This document shows, piece by piece, positions 62,948 through 64,000 of a stretch of 64,000 nucleotides of DNA. Origin of the DNA: Runella aurantiaca (lineage in GTDB: Bacteria; Bacteroidota; Bacteroidia; Cytophagales; Spirosomataceae); NCBI RefSeq assembly GCF_003339505.1, contig NZ_QPIW01000002.1, positions 62,001 through 126,000 on the forward strand, written 5' to 3'. The first letter of the stretch is position 1, and every line of letters starts with the position of its first letter. The translations under genes were made by a program, and so were the position numbers. The notes under the pieces are model-generated. The model was not told where the DNA came from. It ran no database searches and saw nothing but the letters and a program-made list of their open reading frames with translations.

Positions 62948-64000
62948 TTAGGAAGCCTTACGTATTCGTGACCAATTTGCGGCAATAATCAATAACGCAG
63001 GGGCGGCATTGTAGACCAAAAACTGCATTAAAACCGACAAACTGAGTAACAATGTGGCATTGAACAGCATTGTCAAATAAAAAAAAGCTGCCGCCAGAGG
63101 TGGATTTATCAGCACATTGTGCTTAAAAGTATAGTCTAACCACCGATATACTACTCCAATCGCGGTATATCCTAACGCCACTAAAAAATAGCCGCCGTTG
63201 TAGTACAATTCGCCCGCTACTGGAATGACTTTATCCTGCGAGACCAGCGATTGATGGTACGCTAGGTTATAAATATAGGGGCCGCTTTGTTCCCGTACGG
63301 CCTTCCCAATCACAGGGATTGGGTCCAAAATGGAAGCTAAAAGCGTAGAAGAGGGGTTTTCAATTGAAAGTAAGGGCGTAATCTGATAAGGACTGCCAAA
63401 ATAAAGTTGGTGCGCGTAGGTGATGTATTCGTCATGTTCCAAATAATTATGGAAGAGCAGTGTTATGCCTTCTGTATCTAAGGAAGACTGTACGCGTACA
63501 TATCCAAAGAAAAGAGAAAGAGCAATCAGTATCAATAACAGCAAAACCAACCAAAATGGATGACGTGTTTTCCAACCTCCGTACATAACGCTCATCAACG
63601 TCAGTAGTGGATAGACCATGTTGGAACGATTGCTACTTAGTATACCTGCTAGACAAAGAATGAGCCATAGAATATGCCGCAGACCATGAAGCTTCCCCTT
63701 CTTTCTTCGCCATTTATACCACGCAAGTAGCACGCCAAACGCCCAGAAACGTTGCCCTATGTTTGCCAATAAACCCAACAAGGTTGCATTTTGCTCAACG
63801 ATTTCTCGGGTTACGTACGTAAAAATTGCACCTGATATATAATTTTCGAACGAACCATAAAGTAAAGAGAGTGAAATAAGCGCCACCAGAAAATAAACGC
63901 TGGCCCATGTGTTCAGAAATGGTAAGGGAATCATCAATCGGTGAATCTTTTTTTTTGAAAAGCAAGTCCAGCCCACCACAAAAGTCCCGAATGAAACCAG
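62948..64000 (-). CDS. O-antigen polymerase-like membrane protein (partial, runs off right edge)
   Basis: At least 350 residues with about nine predicted transmembrane helices. The longest loop (about 185-260) has [18 protein letters not shown] and [10 protein letters not shown], features of Wzy-type oligosaccharide repeat-unit polymerases. The open frame continues without a stop to base 64000, and the leading residues ([11 protein letters not shown]) are hydrophobic, so the true start lies outside the window. It may link to the glycan cluster at 51-58 kb, though five genes or remnants intervene. Confidence 0.72.
   Translation of the reverse strand: MVSFGTFVVGWTCFSKKKIHRLMIPLPFLNTWASVYFLVALISLSLLYGSFENYISGAIFTYVTREIVEQNATLLGLLANIGQRFWAFGVLLAWYKWRRKKGKLHGLRHILWLILCLAGILSSNRSNMVYPLLTLMSVMYGGWKTRHPFWLVLLLLILIALSLFFGYVRVQSSLDTEGITLLFHNYLEHDEYITYAHQLYFGSPYQITPLLSIENPSSTLLASILDPIPVIGKAVREQSGPYIYNLAYHQSLVSQDKVIPVAGELYYNGGYFLVALGYTAIGVVYRWLDYTFKHNVLINPPLAAAFFYLTMLFNATLLLSLSVLMQFLVYNAAPALLIIAANWSRIRKAS

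Overview
The window is a 64 kb stretch of a Bacteroidota chromosome, most likely order Cytophagales and perhaps Spirosomataceae (Runella-like). This is inferred from several signs. There is a type IX secretion C-terminal sorting domain, and LytS/LytTR and 7TMR-DISM/LuxR two-component pairs. There are TAnnTTTG-type promoter boxes, Uma2-family proteins, a GH106 glycosidase, weak or absent Shine-Dalgarno sequences and moderate GC. No rRNA, tRNA, intact insertion sequence or CRISPR array was recognised. Gene density is normal and most genes are chromosomal housekeeping or signalling genes.

Layout. 0.2-6.7 kb: gamma-carbonic anhydrase, a Uma2 protein, oligopeptidase B, RecQ and a secreted protein of unknown function. 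6.8-9.8 kb: a small accessory region with an HNH nuclease translationally coupled to a methyltransferase-HIT fusion whose HIT nucleophile is Ala, then a nucleotidyltransferase plus 83-aa protein cassette bounded by two near-identical hairpins. 9.9-14.1 kb: GH106 rhamnosidase, ferritin, and a membrane protein/XRE pair. 14.15-24.3 kb: the most unusual region. A LuxR response regulator is divergent from a seven-gene operon (FHA, acidic Ca-repeat protein, FHA, Ser/Thr kinase, PP2C phosphatase, second Ser/Thr kinase, exported caspase-fold protease), and a 7TMR-DISM histidine kinase is convergent with its end. Two mirrored 18-bp operator-like dyads lie between the regulator and the operon.

24.4-34.5 kb: a lipoprotein, a PHP histidinol-phosphatase, gltX, a CAP-domain protein, a GNAT protein, hisF (with an in-frame heptanucleotide-repeat insertion), a LytTR/LytS pair, YceI, an MBL hydrolase, Uma2 and an orphan OmpR regulator. 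34.6-43.9 kb: M3 dipeptidyl carboxypeptidase, a PLP decarboxylase divergent from a LysR regulator, an ECF sigma/anti-sigma pair with a DUF6249-type membrane protein, GlgE, an XRE regulator, and a 58-aa repeat lipoprotein with a well-formed Bacteroidota promoter.

44.0-50.6 kb: the distal part of complex I (nuoK, L, M, N), interrupted by a gene for an unrelated polytopic membrane protein. 51.0-57.8 kb: a nonulosonic (sialic-acid-like) surface glycan operon: neuB-like, neuA-like, Gfo/Idh, SDR, KdsC-like phosphatase, GT17-like transferase and flippase. 57.9-64 kb: a candidate structured RNA, hemH, a type IX-secreted protein split by a G8 tract (frameshift or phase variation), a decayed IS630-type transposase, a BatD-like membrane protein, NADP-isocitrate dehydrogenase, and the start-truncated end of an O-antigen-polymerase-like gene running off the right edge.

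How the parts fit. The 14-24 kb cluster contains writers (two kinases), an eraser (PP2C), readers (two FHA proteins) and a likely exported effector (caspase), under apparent two-component control. The nonulosonate cluster would make and activate a nine-carbon acid sugar and export a glycan carrying it. All functional statements come from reading motifs in the translated sequence; no database search was possible.
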